Origin: JAAYDY01 sp964500225
GTDB lineage: Bacteria > Planctomycetota > Phycisphaerae > FEN-1346 > JAACEH01
Assembly (NCBI GenBank): GCA_964500225.1
Contig: CAZCOA010000027.1
Span: 1 to 35,491 of the forward strand
DNA length: 35,491 nucleotides
Direction of reading: 5' to 3'
Shown: positions 24,606 through 32,569 of the stretch, piece by piece
Layout of the letters: each line of letters begins with the position of its first letter
How positions within the stretch are numbered: position 1 is the stretch's first letter
Notes under the pieces: generated by a model
Seen by the model: the letters and a program-made list of their open reading frames with translations, nothing else
What the model was told of the DNA's origin: nothing
The model's database searches: none
Program-made: the position numbers and the translations under genes

Positions 24606-26510
24606 CTAGCGCCCCGCCGGCACCGGCTCGCAGGCGAACGCCTCGACGCCCCGCTCGCGATAGATCCCCTGCTCGGTCTGAATCGTGACGATGCCCGCAC
24701 CGATCCCGGCAATCAGACATGGACGGCCGAAAACCGGCTCGCACCCGTCAGGCAGGCACACCAGCACCGGTTTGTCGTCCGCCTGGGCCCGGGCCAGGCT
24801 GATGCGTTTGCCGCCCTTGGTGAACGTGGCAATCAGCGTGGCGTAGAACACGGCCGGCCGGCCGATCGCCGGCGCCGTCCCATTTGCCGACGGCGACGGC
24901 AACTGTCCTTTTGTCCATAGTTCCGGGGGCGATCCGGCAGCCACCTTCGCCAGCACGTCCCGAGCCGCATCCTGCGTTCGCTTCAGGACGTCGCCCTTCA
25001 GCGACCGGGTGTCGAGTTGTACCAAGCTCTCCACCATGCGAACCAGCCGAACGTACGTCAGCTCGGTAATCAACTGCCCCGAACCGCCGCAGTCCGGACA
25101 GGGAATGTCCTTAGACACGTGACGCTTGATGCTCGAAAGAGCCGGATTGCCGCCCACGTCGCGGACGACATCAATGGTGACGGTGCCCGTGCCGGTGCAT
25201 CTGCGGCACCGCGTGCTGCTGAGAACCAGGCCGATGTCCTGGGCCACCGTGGCCTGGGGAATCTTGCCCACGGGTTTCCAGTCGGCGCCAAACTTCAAGG
25301 CCGTCCGCGACGCCTGACGGGCCAAGACGGCCTCCTTCGCGGGCGTCTCGCCGAATTGCTCCGTCGTCAGGGTCTCCAGCGGCTTGGGCGTCAGCTCGGC
25401 GCGGCCGACCAAGTCCATGATTTTCCGCGCCGAGGTGGCAAACCCAATCCTCGGACTCAGGTCGTCCGCCTGCCAACTCCAGACAGCAAGGCCCGCCACT
25501 TTTCCGTTCTCGGCGACAAGAGGGCCGCCGCTGTTGCCGACCGAGATCATCGCATCGGTCATCACCCACTCGACCTCGCCGGCCGCGACCATGTCGGCCG
25601 CCAGCGCCGCATACCTCTCCCTCACTTTATCGCCCGTGCACACATCCGTTACGCGACCTTCGGCCACCGTCCCGAAGAATCCCTCGGGATTGCCCATCGC
25701 GAGCACCTTCGCCCCGACCGTCGGCGGATCCAGCGTCAAAGCGAGCGGCTGAAGGACCATCTCCCCCACATCGACCTTAATCAAGGCCAGGTCCTGCTTC
25801 ACATCGAAAGCCAGAACCCCCTCCACCAGATGGTTCGTGCCGTCGTGGAACGTCACGACACCGCGCACCGCCCCCTCGATGAGGTGGAAACTGGTGACAA
25901 TAACGCCCTTGCCGCCGAGAATGAACCCCGAGCCATAGACCACCTCGTCGCCGCGTTTGACGACAACCCGCACGATGCCCGGAAGCGATTTGCGATAGAG
26001 TTCCACAACGGGATCCACGGCCGACGGCTGCACGGGCGCGGCCCCGAGAGCAGGCGTGCCCTCCGGTGTCGGCTGCACCGGCGGCTCCACGGGCTCGGTC
26101 TCGGGATCAGGCGTGCCCTCCGGTGTCGGCTGCACCGACGGCTGCACGGGCGCGGCCTCGGGAGCAGGCGTGCTGACCGGTGTTGGCCGCACCGGCGGCG
26201 TGGGCGGCGGCGTCGGACGCACGGAAGTCGGCGTATGGCGCTCGGGCGACGGAGTGGACCGCACCGGTTCGGGGCTCCGGGTACCCGGGGCCACATTGCG
26301 GAACAGATCATACTCTGGCCGCTCGTCGCTGCCGTCGGGCGCAGGGGCAGCCTCGGCGGCCTTCTTCGCCTCGGTGCCACCGCTTCCGGACTTTGCCGGA
26401 TCCGCCTGCGCATGGCAAGCCGAGACCGAAGCCAGGAACATCGCGGCCGCCACAGCAGAGACAAGGTGCTTCCGGACGTTGTAAAACATTCGCTGGTTCC
26501 CTATCGGCAT
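24606..26510 (-). CDS. Trypsin-like (HtrA-type) protease with DnaJ-like zinc finger, secreted or lipoprotein
   Basis: The 634-residue protein has a signal peptide ending in a lipobox-like VSAC (Cys32). A long Pro/Thr/Glu-rich linker (about 35-165) follows, including 19-residue repeats. The trypsin-like domain (about 170-380) carries the catalytic triad His209 (VTSFHLIEG), Asp240 (VKQDLALIKV) and Ser327 (VGNSGGPL). After it come CRRCTGTG (about 435) and CPDCGGSG (about 471), two motifs of the DnaJ zinc-finger type that together could bind one zinc. The C-terminus is a roughly 120-residue region I do not recognise. No PDZ domain is visible, although HtrA proteases usually have one. An alternative ATG at 26489 would shorten the signal peptide by seven residues. 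It is probably an envelope quality-control protease, which is inference. Confidence 0.88.
   Translation of the reverse strand: MPIGNQRMFYNVRKHLVSAVAAAMFLASVSACHAQADPAKSGSGGTEAKKAAEAAPAPDGSDERPEYDLFRNVAPGTRSPEPVRSTPSPERHTPTSVRPTPPPTPPVRPTPVSTPAPEAAPVQPSVQPTPEGTPDPETEPVEPPVQPTPEGTPALGAAPVQPSAVDPVVELYRKSLPGIVRVVVKRGDEVVYGSGFILGGKGVIVTSFHLIEGAVRGVVTFHDGTNHLVEGVLAFDVKQDLALIKVDVGEMVLQPLALTLDPPTVGAKVLAMGNPEGFFGTVAEGRVTDVCTGDKVRERYAALAADMVAAGEVEWVMTDAMISVGNSGGPLVAENGKVAGLAVWSWQADDLSPRIGFATSARKIMDLVGRAELTPKPLETLTTEQFGETPAKEAVLARQASRTALKFGADWKPVGKIPQATVAQDIGLVLSSTRCRRCTGTGTVTIDVVRDVGGNPALSSIKRHVSKDIPCPDCGGSGQLITELTYVRLVRMVESLVQLDTRSLKGDVLKRTQDAARDVLAKVAAGSPPELWTKGQLPSPSANGTAPAIGRPAVFYATLIATFTKGGKRISLARAQADDKPVLVCLPDGCEPVFGRPCLIAGIGAGIVTIQTEQGIYRERGVEAFACEPVPAGR
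26051..26194 (-). repeat. 57-bp tandem repeat in the protease linker
   Basis: Three copies start at 26051, 26108 and 26165, exactly 57 bases (19 codons) apart. The first 30 bases of the first two copies are identical and the third is diverged. They encode a Pro/Thr/Glu-rich QPTPEGTP-type linker unit, so copy number may vary between strains. Confidence 0.85.
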
Positions 26511-26967
26511 GGTCTAAGCCCCGCGCTGGGAGGGAAGGATACTTGAATCCCCTGTCTGAGGCAAGTCGCAATTCCACCAACCGCAATCCCATCGGTTGTC
26601 GCGCCGTCATCCATATAGACGCACGCCGACGCCTGCTGCACCAAGAAATCCTTGGATTTTTGCCGAATTGTTCTCCCGCTGCGACGCAATCGAGATTCCG
26701 CGCCGCCAATGTCGCCATCCTTTCGCTCTGTCGCAAAAGGTACCATGTGTGCCTTCTTCTCTGCACCGTGTCAGGCCGCGGAAACCTGCCACGCCTGGGG
26801 TTCGGCCTCCGTAGGCCAACCAGATCGCCCCTCAGCTCAGGCCAATGGCACACATGTGACCGCACCCGGTGGGTTGCCGATTATACATACCGGCGCTCGG
26901 GTTTTTACAGACCCCACCACGACAAGGCCCGTCATGGGCCCTGTCGTGGTGAGCAATGGATAGTGGA
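26511..26967. other. 457-base intergenic region
   Basis: This is the region upstream of the protease gene and downstream of the PFK gene. It holds the terminator at 26915-26951. Apart from that I see no gene, known RNA or clear promoter. Short frames in it have no recognisable product. Confidence 0.5.
26915..26951 (-). terminator. Hairpin terminator after the PFK gene
   Basis: CACCACGACA (26915-26924) pairs with TGTCGTGGTG (26942-26951). After one mismatch, GGCCC pairs with GGGCC around a GTCAT loop. It begins 16 bases past the stop at 26968. No U tract follows on the minus strand. Confidence 0.65.
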
Positions 26968-28173
26968 TTACCAGCCCTTCAGCCGTCCGGCCTCGGGCAG
27001 TTTGCCGACCAGCGGTTCGGCGTAGGTGCGGAAGGCTTCGGTGATGTTGTTGCCTTCCTTATTGATGAATTTGCGCGGCAGGTTGGTGGTGTGCTTGGCG
27101 ACGTTCACCAGGCTGGTGACAAAGGTCTCGATCTTGTACGGCTTGTTACTGATACGCTTGATGGCGACCGAGCCGTCCGTGTCGCCCTTGGTGGCGTAGC
27201 GGACGGCGTCGCGGCCGACGAGCCGCGCCTCGCGGGCGTCCACCTCGCTGTAGAACCCGGGGAAGCTGCGCTGGAGGTACCCGAAGGTGTCGGCGCGGAC
27301 GCGGACCTTCTTGCCCTCGAAGCCCTTCTTGACCATGGCGGCCAGATAGTCGCCCAAGGCGCCCGACCCCGAGAGCTGCACGTTCCCGTGCGAGTCCACC
27401 TCGGCGTTGGCGGCCATACGTTCGGCCACCGTCACGCCGTCGCTGTAGTGGATGCCTTCGCTCACGGCGACGATGCAGCGACCGTACTTGGCGTTGACCG
27501 CCTTGACGTCCTCGACGAACTTTGCGTCGTCGAAGTCGGCTTCCGGCACGTAGATCAGGTGCGGGCCGTCGTCCTTGAACTTGCGCCCCAGCATCGAGGC
27601 GGCCGTCAGGAACCCCGCGTGGCGACCCATGACCACATTGATCTTGATGCCCGGAATCGACCGATTGTCCAGGTTGTCGCCCATGAAGGCCGACGCCACG
27701 AACTTCGCCGCGCTGCCGAAGCCCGGGCAATGATCCGTCACCTTCAGGTCGTTGTCGATCGTTTTGGGAATGTGAAACACACGCATCTCGTAGTTTGCGT
27801 CTCTAGCCATCTCGCTGACGATGTTGGCCGTTTCGGCCGAGTCGTTGCCGCCGATGTAGAAGAAGTACCGCACGTCGCGCTTGCGGAACACCTCGAACAT
27901 CTTCATGCAGTCGTCGCGCGTCGGCTTCATGCGCACCGACCCAAGCGCCGCCGAGGGCGTGCGGGCCACCACCTCCAGATTCGCTTTCGGCTCTTTCGAC
28001 AGGTCGATGAAGTCCTCGGCCAGAATCCCCTTGACCCCATGACGGGCGCCCAGGAGCTTCTTGATCTCCTTGCACTTGGCCGCCGCCTCGATCACGCCCA
28101 CCAGGCTCTGGTTGATGACGCACGTCGGCCCGCCGCTCTGGCCGACCACCGCGTTGCCTACTAGCTTGGCCAC
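26968..28173 (-). CDS. pfp: 6-phosphofructokinase, pyrophosphate-dependent type
   Basis: This enzyme phosphorylates fructose 6-phosphate to the 1,6-bisphosphate in glycolysis. The 401-residue protein has GQSGGPTCVINQSL at the phosphate-binding end, YFFYIGGNDSAETANI, HIPKTIDNDLKVTDHCPGFGSA and VVMGRHAGFL. Lys in PKTIDND and GGND in place of the ATP-type GGDGS are the marks of PPi-using enzymes, so pyrophosphate is the likely donor. I chose the GTG start at 28173 because AAAGGAG lies 8 bases upstream; the open frame extends to 28254 but that part is not family-like. A palindrome lies in the upstream region. The downstream hairpin ends the transcript. Confidence 0.92.
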   Translation of the reverse strand: MAKLVGNAVVGQSGGPTCVINQSLVGVIEAAAKCKEIKKLLGARHGVKGILAEDFIDLSKEPKANLEVVARTPSAALGSVRMKPTRDDCMKMFEVFRKRDVRYFFYIGGNDSAETANIVSEMARDANYEMRVFHIPKTIDNDLKVTDHCPGFGSAAKFVASAFMGDNLDNRSIPGIKINVVMGRHAGFLTAASMLGRKFKDDGPHLIYVPEADFDDAKFVEDVKAVNAKYGRCIVAVSEGIHYSDGVTVAERMAANAEVDSHGNVQLSGSGALGDYLAAMVKKGFEGKKVRVRADTFGYLQRSFPGFYSEVDAREARLVGRDAVRYATKGDTDGSVAIKRISNKPYKIETFVTSLVNVAKHTTNLPRKFINKEGNNITEAFRTYAEPLVGKLPEAGRLKGW

Positions 28174-28239
28174 GATTGACACTCCTTTCCCAAAATGCGA
28201 TCCGCCCTCACACACTGTTCCCCAACACCTCAAAGCCGA

Positions 28240-28260
28240 CTTCGAAAACCGCATTCGAAG
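28240..28260. promoter_or_regulatory. Palindrome upstream of the PFK gene, possible operator
   Basis: CTTCGAA-N7-TTCGAAG is a perfect 7-bp dyad 66 bases before the PFK start. It is flanked by two direct AAGCCGAC copies, at 28233 and 28258. No known regulator motif is recognised. Confidence 0.4.
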
Positions 28261-28266
28261 CCGACC

Positions 28267-28306
28267 CCGGCCGGGCGCGGTATTCTCGTCGCGACGCCCC
28301 GGCCGG
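28267..28306 (-). terminator. GC hairpin after the cyclophilin gene
   Basis: CCGGCCGGG (28267-28275) pairs with CCCGGCCGG (28298-28306). The stem can be lengthened by GCG/CGC pairs. It lies just past the cyclophilin stop (28325) and before the PFK control region, without a U tract. Confidence 0.5.
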
Positions 28307-28324
28307 TCAAGCCCTTTTCGCGTC

Positions 28325-29065
28325 TCACTCCGCCCGGCGGACGCTCTTGATCACGACCGGCGTCAGGGGCACGTCCTGCATCCCGCGGACGTAGCCCGTA
28401 CGGACCGTCTTGATGCGGTCCACCACGTCCATCCCTTCGGTCACCTTGCCGAAAACACAGTAGCCGAAGGCATCCGGCGTCGGAGCACGGTAGTTCAGAA
28501 AATCGTTGTCCGTCACGTTGATAAAGAACTGGGCCGTGGCGCTATCGATCACTGCCGTCCGGGCCATGGCAATCGTCCCGCGGTCGTTCTTCAGACCGTT
28601 GGCCGCCTCGTTCTTGATCTGCGCCCGCGTCTGCTTCTGCTGTAGGTCGGGCGTGAAGCCGCCGCCCTGGACCATGAACGTCGGAATCACCCGATGGAAG
28701 ATCGTCCCATCGTAGAACTTCGCGTCCACATACTGAAGGAAATTGGCCACCGTGATCGGGGCCTTGTCGGGGTACAGCTCGATGCGGATCGTCCCTTCGC
28801 TGGTCTCCATGACCACGACCGGGTTCCCCGCCGCCTTCGGTTGCTCCTGGGGCGCCTGTGCCACCTGTATCTCCTGACTGGTCTGCTGTGTCTGCCCGGC
28901 CTGCGGCGACTTCGGCGTCGAAGCCCGTTCAGCCTGGGTCGTTTCCTGTTGTGTCGCCGGCTGCCCGTTGCTACCGACCGACTCGCGCCGCTCCTGGCAC
29001 CCGCCCATCGCCAACACCAGGGCCGCCGCCACCGCAGCCCACACGACATATCCAGTCTGCCTCAT
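28325..29065 (-). CDS. Cyclophilin-type peptidylprolyl isomerase, lipoprotein
   Basis: The enzyme turns proline peptide bonds between cis and trans. The 246-residue protein begins with a lipoprotein signal (VLAMGGC, Cys23) and a Gln/Thr-rich linker (about 24-80). The cyclophilin domain follows, with DKAPITVANFLQYVDAKFYDGTIFHRVIPTFMVQGGGF, the catalytic Arg of FHRVI, IAMARTAVIDSATAQFFINV and FGYCVFGKVTEGMDVVD. It is therefore probably anchored in the periplasm or envelope. The start at 29065 has GGAAGG 8 bases upstream; in-frame starts at 29074 and 29101 are possible but less well placed. It diverges from the HAD phosphatase gene. Confidence 0.92.
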   Translation of the reverse strand: MRQTGYVVWAAVAAALVLAMGGCQERRESVGSNGQPATQQETTQAERASTPKSPQAGQTQQTSQEIQVAQAPQEQPKAAGNPVVVMETSEGTIRIELYPDKAPITVANFLQYVDAKFYDGTIFHRVIPTFMVQGGGFTPDLQQKQTRAQIKNEAANGLKNDRGTIAMARTAVIDSATAQFFINVTDNDFLNYRAPTPDAFGYCVFGKVTEGMDVVDRIKTVRTGYVRGMQDVPLTPVVIKSVRRAE

Positions 29066-29128
29066 GGACACCATCCTTCCGAAATCGTCGTTCTGCGACA
29101 TCGTTTCGTCCAGACCACACCAAGCGAC

Positions 29129-29157
29129 ATTCTACTCGATCGTGGCCGGGCCGTCCA
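29129..29157 (-). promoter_or_regulatory. Candidate promoter for the cyclophilin gene
   Basis: Minus-strand TGGACG (29157-29152), a 17-base spacer and TAGAAT (29134-29129), about 64 bases before the ATG at 29065. Confidence 0.5.
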
Positions 29158-29355
29158 TGGTCCGGCGACACCTTTCACCACCAGGAACGCAACAGGACAC
29201 GAAGTGGGCGTCTGATGCATACGCGTCGGCCCTGATTCGGCCCGAGGATTGGCGGGCCGGCTTGCTTCAGCCCCGCACCCCCGCGAGACGTCCGCTCTCA
29301 CCCTGTGTAACCGCCGTGATGTGGGCCCGCGTGCGGCCTCGGCACCGATTCGTGG

Positions 29356-29384
29356 TTGACGCGGCGAGGCGGTGTCGCAAGAAT
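29356..29384 (+). promoter_or_regulatory. Candidate promoter for the HAD gene
   Basis: TTGACG (29356-29361), a 17-base spacer and AAGAAT (29379-29384), 42 bases before the ATG at 29427. Confidence 0.45.
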
Positions 29385-29426
29385 GGTGCGACTGTCGCAC
29401 GGAGCAGCAACGGAGGTAACTGGCGG

Positions 29427-30230
29427 ATGAGCCTCGATCTGCTGAAGAATGTCAAGGCGTTCCTGCTGGATCTGGACGGAACGCTCTATCTGGGCAACCA
29501 GCTGTTCGAGTGGACGCCGCCGTTCTTGGCCGCGCTGCGCGAACTGGGCCTGCGGCGCATGTTCATGACCAACAACTCCAGCCGCAACGCCGCCAGCTAC
29601 GCTGAGAAACTGCGTCGCCTGGGCGTGGATGCCTGTCCCGAAGAGATTATCACCAGCGGTCAGAGCGCCGCGCTGTACCTGAGCGAGCAGCCGGACATCC
29701 GCACGGTCTATGTGCTGGGCACGGAGGCCCTGGCCGACGACGTTCGCGCCGCGGGCAAGACGGTCGTGGCGGAAGGGGCCGATGCCGTGCTCGTCGGATA
29801 CGCGACGAACCTGGAGTTCGAGAGCCTGAGCCGCGCGGCCATCGAGTTGCAACACGGGGCCCGGTTCCTGGCGACGCACCCGGACCGGGTGTGCCCAGAC
29901 CCTCGCGGGATGCTGCCCGACTGCGGCGCAATGTGCGCCTGCCTGGCCAGTGCCGTGGGCCGCGGGCCCGACCACGTCTTCGGCAAACCGTCGCCGTGGA
30001 TGCTGCGTCTGGCGACGGAGCGGGCCGGACTGCCCGCCGCGGCGATGGCCCTGGTGGGCGACCGGCTCTATACCGACATTCAGATGGCCCTCGACAGCGG
30101 CATGCCGGCGATCCTGGTTCTCAGCGGCGAAACCACGCGGGACGGTCTGGCAACCAGCCGCGTGCGACCCGACCTGGTGTTCGAGAACGTGGGCGAACTG
30201 GCCCTGGCACTGAGGCGGCTGCACCGGTGA
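29427..30230 (+). CDS. HAD-IIA family phosphatase (NagD-like)
   Basis: The 267-residue protein has the four HAD motifs: nucleophile FLLDLDGTLYLGN (Asp15, with Asp17), MFMTNNSSRN, FGKPSPWMLRLA with the catalytic Lys, and LVGDRLYTDIQMAL with the metal-binding acids. The DGTL start, the TNNSSR segment and the C2-type cap between motifs 2 and 3 place it in subclass IIA, which includes NagD, p-nitrophenyl phosphatase and sugar- or nucleotide-phosphate phosphatases. The substrate is not predictable. The start at 29427 follows CGGAGG; the upstream frame to 28968 overlaps the cyclophilin gene and its control region and is rejected. Confidence 0.93.
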   Translation: MSLDLLKNVKAFLLDLDGTLYLGNQLFEWTPPFLAALRELGLRRMFMTNNSSRNAASYAEKLRRLGVDACPEEIITSGQSAALYLSEQPDIRTVYVLGTEALADDVRAAGKTVVAEGADAVLVGYATNLEFESLSRAAIELQHGARFLATHPDRVCPDPRGMLPDCGAMCACLASAVGRGPDHVFGKPSPWMLRLATERAGLPAAAMALVGDRLYTDIQMALDSGMPAILVLSGETTRDGLATSRVRPDLVFENVGELALALRRLHR

Positions 30231-30681
30231 CAGCCTCCCGCCAAGCCATGCCGAGCGGCCCTGAACCGCGGGAATTAAGCCGTGGAAGGGGCGGCCGTTT
30301 GACTTTCCAGAAATTGTTGCACAGAAACCACATTGTTGGCCTTTTTCGACATGCCGCATAACTTGTTGCGAGGGATTGCCTTGCACGGCCGATCAGAAAA
30401 AAAAGGCCTTTGTCGTCAGAAAATTGCACCGAATCCAGTCGATAAACTTGCCGCAGCCCAATTCTTGCGTTATATTTCCCGCAGAGCGTGAAGAGGGGGT
30501 CAAACCCCATTTCTATGGTTAGGCCTATCACCGCGGTGCTTGCCGTTCGTCGTGGCTAGGCACCGGGCAACTTGTGATCTCGGCATGGGGATGCCGCGAC
30601 ACGAGGAAAGGTCACGAGTCGGTGCTAGGTTCCGGCACAACAAGGGTCTGCGATTCTCGCATCCGTGGGGAGGGTATCTCG
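30231..30681. other. 451-base leader region of the PEP-CTERM gene
   Basis: It contains an A8 run near 30398, the promoter at 30448-30476, a GGGG-TCAAA-CCCC hairpin near 30496 and a perfect CGGCAT-GGGG-ATGCCG hairpin at 30581-30596. If the promoter is right, the leader is about 200 bases. Its first part is AT-richer than the surrounding genes. I recognise no riboswitch. Confidence 0.55.
30448..30476 (+). promoter_or_regulatory. Promoter for the PEP-CTERM gene
   Basis: TTGCCG (30448-30453), a 17-base spacer and TATATT (30471-30476). The gene starts 206 bases further on. Confidence 0.5.
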
Positions 30682-31401
30682 ATGAAGCAAACGATCCATG
30701 CGTTGGTATGCGCGCTGGCCATGGTGGCCCTGTCGGCCGGTGTGGCTCAGGCCGCGAAAATCTCGTGGAGTGGCTACGATACGACGACCGGCGTGGACTG
30801 GATCACCAGCGGCGGGGCCAATCCATTCCAAGCGGGCCAGTACTGGGACATCTCCTCGGGCAGCCCCGACTACACCAAGGATGCGACGTGGTCGCCCGCG
30901 AAGCCGGACTACCTCAAGAGCTTCCAGTATGTGAATCAGGGGGGCGGTAGCGGCGGGTCCAACAACGGCAGCGGTGGCGGCGGCGGTACGACGGGCATAA
31001 ATTACAATCTCGTCCTGAACGCCGGTAAGACATTCGATTTCTTGGTGCTCTTCTACGACAGCAACTATTCGACCCGCAACGCCGGCCTGAGTGGCACGGA
31101 CGTGGCACTTCAGGTTCGCCTAATCGACCCGTCGGCGGCGCCCGGCACGGAAGACGCCTGGCATGACATCACGGTCGCTCAGCTCGAGGCCGGCATCTAC
31201 CTGAATTGGAAGGTCGAGGCAGCGGCCGATGAAATCGTCACGACCCAGGTCGTGTGGGTCAACGGAGACGGTGTCGGTGCGGCCGGTTTCTTCCTGGACA
31301 ACGTGATTGACGGCGTTGGGGGCGGCAATGTCCCCGAGCCTGCTTCGGTCGGTCTCCTGCTGATGGGGTTGAGCGGACTGTTCATGCGTCGCAGGAAATA
31401 A
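30682..31401 (+). CDS. PEP-CTERM sorted surface protein
   Basis: The 239-residue protein starts at ATG 30682 behind GGGGAGGG. It has an N-terminal signal peptide ending at VAQA. A beta-rich, Trp/Tyr/Asp-rich domain follows, interrupted by a Gly/Ser/Asn stretch near residues 88-104. The C-terminus is VPEPASVGLLLMGLSGLF followed by MRRRK, a textbook PEP-CTERM tail: VPEP motif, membrane helix and basic end. Such tails are cut by an exosortase (EpsH/XrtA type), and the proteins are exported, often together with exopolysaccharide. No exosortase gene is in the window. The function of the body is unknown. A strong terminator follows. Confidence 0.9.
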   Translation: MKQTIHALVCALAMVALSAGVAQAAKISWSGYDTTTGVDWITSGGANPFQAGQYWDISSGSPDYTKDATWSPAKPDYLKSFQYVNQGGGSGGSNNGSGGGGGTTGINYNLVLNAGKTFDFLVLFYDSNYSTRNAGLSGTDVALQVRLIDPSAAPGTEDAWHDITVAQLEAGIYLNWKVEAAADEIVTTQVVWVNGDGVGAAGFFLDNVIDGVGGGNVPEPASVGLLLMGLSGLFMRRRK

Positions 31402-31438
31402 TCCGCCGACGGGTAGCGTCCAAGACTCTGATCATTTC

Positions 31439-31475
31439 ACCGGCCGCAGGATATCCCTGCGGCCGGTTCTTTATC
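31439..31475 (+). terminator. Rho-independent terminator after the PEP-CTERM gene
   Basis: ACCGGCCGCAGG (31439-31450) and CCTGCGGCCGGT (31456-31467) form a perfect 12-bp stem with an ATATC loop, followed by TCTTTA. This is the best intrinsic terminator in the window. Confidence 0.85.
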
Positions 31476-31515
31476 CGTCGTATCCTACGCCGCGCAATAT
31501 GGCCGCCCGCGGTCG

Positions 31516-31544
31516 TTGCCGCCGTTCAGCTAACCCGGTACAAT
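31516..31544 (+). promoter_or_regulatory. Promoter for the RNase HII-like gene
   Basis: TTGCCG (31516-31521), a 17-base spacer and TACAAT (31539-31544), 43 bases before the ATG at 31588. The -35 is identical to those at 11440 and 30448. Confidence 0.6.
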
Positions 31545-31587
31545 CCTCCGTAGGCCACTCGAACAGACTTCGTTCGGAAGGACGGCT

Positions 31588-32538
31588 ATGCCCATAGTCA
31601 TAGGGATCGACGAGGCAGGTTACGGACCGGTGCTCGGCCCGCTGTCGGTGGCAGCGGCGGTGCTGGAGGTTCCTGCGGCGCACATCGAGGCTGACCTGTG
31701 GACGGTGCTGGCCGATGGCGTGTCGGCTCGGCCCGGGCGCGACGGCCGCGTCTGCATCGCCGATTCCAAGCTTCTGCACCAGGGCCGCCACCGCCTGGCG
31801 CGGCTGGAGCATCACGTGCTGGCCACAAGCGAAACGCCCCTGCCATCGACGTTCGAAGCGTTTGCCTCGGCCCTGGACATCCAACGTGCTCACCTGAGCT
31901 GCGGCGAACCGTGGCACCGGGACACATCCGAAACACTGCCCTTGGCAGCGGAGCCGGCCGCCGTCGGCCGGTCGCGGAACCTCTTTCGCCACGCTCTGGA
32001 CACGACGGGCGTTCGGCTGCATGCGGTATGCGTGAACCTGGCGCAACCATGGCGGTTCAATGCACTGGTGGCGGCCACGGACAACAAGGCGGCGGCGCTG
32101 TGGCAGTTGGCCATGGAACTCGTGGAATTGCTGGCGAGACGATTTCCTGGGCAGCCGTTGTCGGTCACGATGGACAAGCACGGCGGCAGAACGTACTATG
32201 CCGATGTGCTGCGCGAGACGTTTCCGCTGCGGCCGGTGGAAACGGTCTGCGAATCGCCGCAGACGAGCCGCTACCGAATCGGCGGCGAGGCAGCCATGGA
32301 GTTTGAGTTTCGCGAGAAGGCCGACGCGACATCGCTTCCGGTGGCACTGGCCAGCATGTACGCCAAGTATGTGCGCGAGGTGCTGATGGCGCAGTTCAAC
32401 CGGTACTGGTCGCACCTGGCCGCCGATGTGGCACCTACTGCGGGCTATTACGAGGACTATCAACGGTGGCAGGCTCAGATGCAGCCGCACCTGGCGTCGC
32501 TCGATCTGCCGCGGGAGTGCTATGTCCGTTGTCGTTGA
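31588..32538 (+). CDS. RNase HII-like protein, divergent and enlarged
   Basis: The start GIDEAGYGPVLGPLSVAAAVL matches the RNase HII active-site motif (DEAGxGPxxGP), giving Asp8 and Glu9. CIADSKLL near residue 68 parallels the DSK motif. VTMDKHGG (Asp196) and EKADATSLPVALASMYAKYVRE (Asp246) parallel the third carboxylate and the conserved D...S..ASxxAKxxRD helix. All four metal-binding acids therefore seem present. RNase HII cuts RNA in RNA-DNA hybrids; that this protein does so is inference. At 316 residues it is about 100 longer than usual, with insertions between the motifs. GAAGGA precedes the ATG. The STAS gene lies 31 bases downstream and is probably co-transcribed. Confidence 0.75.
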   Translation: MPIVIGIDEAGYGPVLGPLSVAAAVLEVPAAHIEADLWTVLADGVSARPGRDGRVCIADSKLLHQGRHRLARLEHHVLATSETPLPSTFEAFASALDIQRAHLSCGEPWHRDTSETLPLAAEPAAVGRSRNLFRHALDTTGVRLHAVCVNLAQPWRFNALVAATDNKAAALWQLAMELVELLARRFPGQPLSVTMDKHGGRTYYADVLRETFPLRPVETVCESPQTSRYRIGGEAAMEFEFREKADATSLPVALASMYAKYVREVLMAQFNRYWSHLAADVAPTAGYYEDYQRWQAQMQPHLASLDLPRECYVRCR

Positions 32539-32569
32539 GTCGCCGGAACACTGCGAATCGGGAGGAGCC

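Larger units (their letters stand above)
29066..29426. other. 361-base divergent intergenic region
   Basis: It separates the cyclophilin and HAD genes and carries the two opposed promoter candidates listed here. The 190 bases between them show no gene or RNA that I recognise. Confidence 0.5.

Noticed and set aside
25017..26546. A 509-codon open frame on the plus strand
   Set aside because: It is antisense to the protease gene. Its repeats only mirror the Pro-rich linker repeats.
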